This document shows positions 40,438-40,944 of a stretch of 40,944 bases of DNA, in pieces. How positions within the stretch are numbered: the stretch's first letter is position 1; the number at the start of each line of letters is the position of its first letter. Below the pieces are notes generated by a model that saw nothing but the letters and a program-made list of their open reading frames with translations, was not told the DNA's origin and ran no database searches. The translations under genes were made by a program, and so were the position numbers. Source of the DNA: Eubacterium sp. (GTDB lineage: Bacteria > Bacillota > Clostridia > Lachnospirales > Lachnospiraceae); assembly GCA_022769785.1 (NCBI GenBank), contig JALEIY010000027.1, forward strand, positions 1 to 40,944, written 5' to 3'.

Positions 40438-40944
40438 ATGGATAAAAAAATGAAACAAAATCTGATCCTGATTGCTTTCGGTGTAACCTTGTTTGCCGGT
40501 CTGATGAATTTTCATCTGGTATGTGTATACATTCAAAAAGTCGGAAGGATTTTTCTTCCGGTTATCGTCGGCCTGATTGTTGCCTTTATACTAAATGTTC
40601 CTTTTACCGGATTTGAAAATCTTTACCGGAAGTTTTTTAAGAAGATTTCCGTCAATCCACGGGAGGGTGCCATTCGGGGACTGAGTCTTCTGTCAACCCT
40701 TGGTGTCATTATTTTTATTATCATTCTGGTCGCAACCATGGTAATTCCGGAGCTGGTTTCTTCTATAAAAAGCGTGTACCTTGTAATAGAAGAAAAAAGT
40801 CCGGTATGGCTTTCCACCCTGTCGGCCTACGGAATTGACACAACCTGGATTACAAAACAGCTCTCTGCCATCCGACTGGAAAACATTGATTTCCAGCATA
40901 TTTTTAAAAATGTCATGAGCGGAGCCGGAAATGTACTGAATTCT
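40438..40944 (+). CDS. AI-2E family transporter, N-terminal part (runs off right edge)
   Basis: MDKKMKQNLILIAFGVTLFAGLMNFHLVCVYIQKVGRIFLPVIVGLIVAFILNVPFTGFENLYRKFF; GAGGAGG RBS. Confidence 0.8.
   Translation, partial: MDKKMKQNLILIAFGVTLFAGLMNFHLVCVYIQKVGRIFLPVIVGLIVAFILNVPFTGFENLYRKFFKKISVNPREGAIRGLSLLSTLGVIIFIIILVATMVIPELVSSIKSVYLVIEEKSPVWLSTLSAYGIDTTWITKQLSAIRLENIDFQHIFKNVMSGAGNVLNS

Overview
This 40.9 kb window looks like a chromosomal segment from a Clostridia-type Firmicute, probably Lachnospiraceae (inferred from protein content). It is strongly minus-strand biased. Most of it is housekeeping: glnN (partial), glyS, selD + DUF3343, recO, era, an M16C peptidase, ilvC/ilvN, an LCP protein, a glycosyltransferase, a truncated-type MetH, a Hcy-methyltransferase/MTHFR fusion, a Ptb-like acyltransferase, a membrane pyrophosphatase, an AEC transporter, aspS with a T-box leader, carD, NUDIX, a MocR regulator, a MarR-controlled ABC exporter pair, trpS, a TSUP permease and the start of an AI-2E family transporter. 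The most unusual part is 27.1-30.3 kb: two adjacent EutL-like bacterial microcompartment shell proteins, an Fn3 + NlpC/P60-like protein without a visible signal peptide, and an EutP/PduV-family GTPase. No microcompartment signature enzyme is present. A second EutP paralog lies about 11 kb away next to a GH25 + Fn3 protein. I found no tRNA, rRNA, CRISPR array, prophage or intact insertion sequence. All calls come from reading the sequence and supplied ORF translations; no database search was run.
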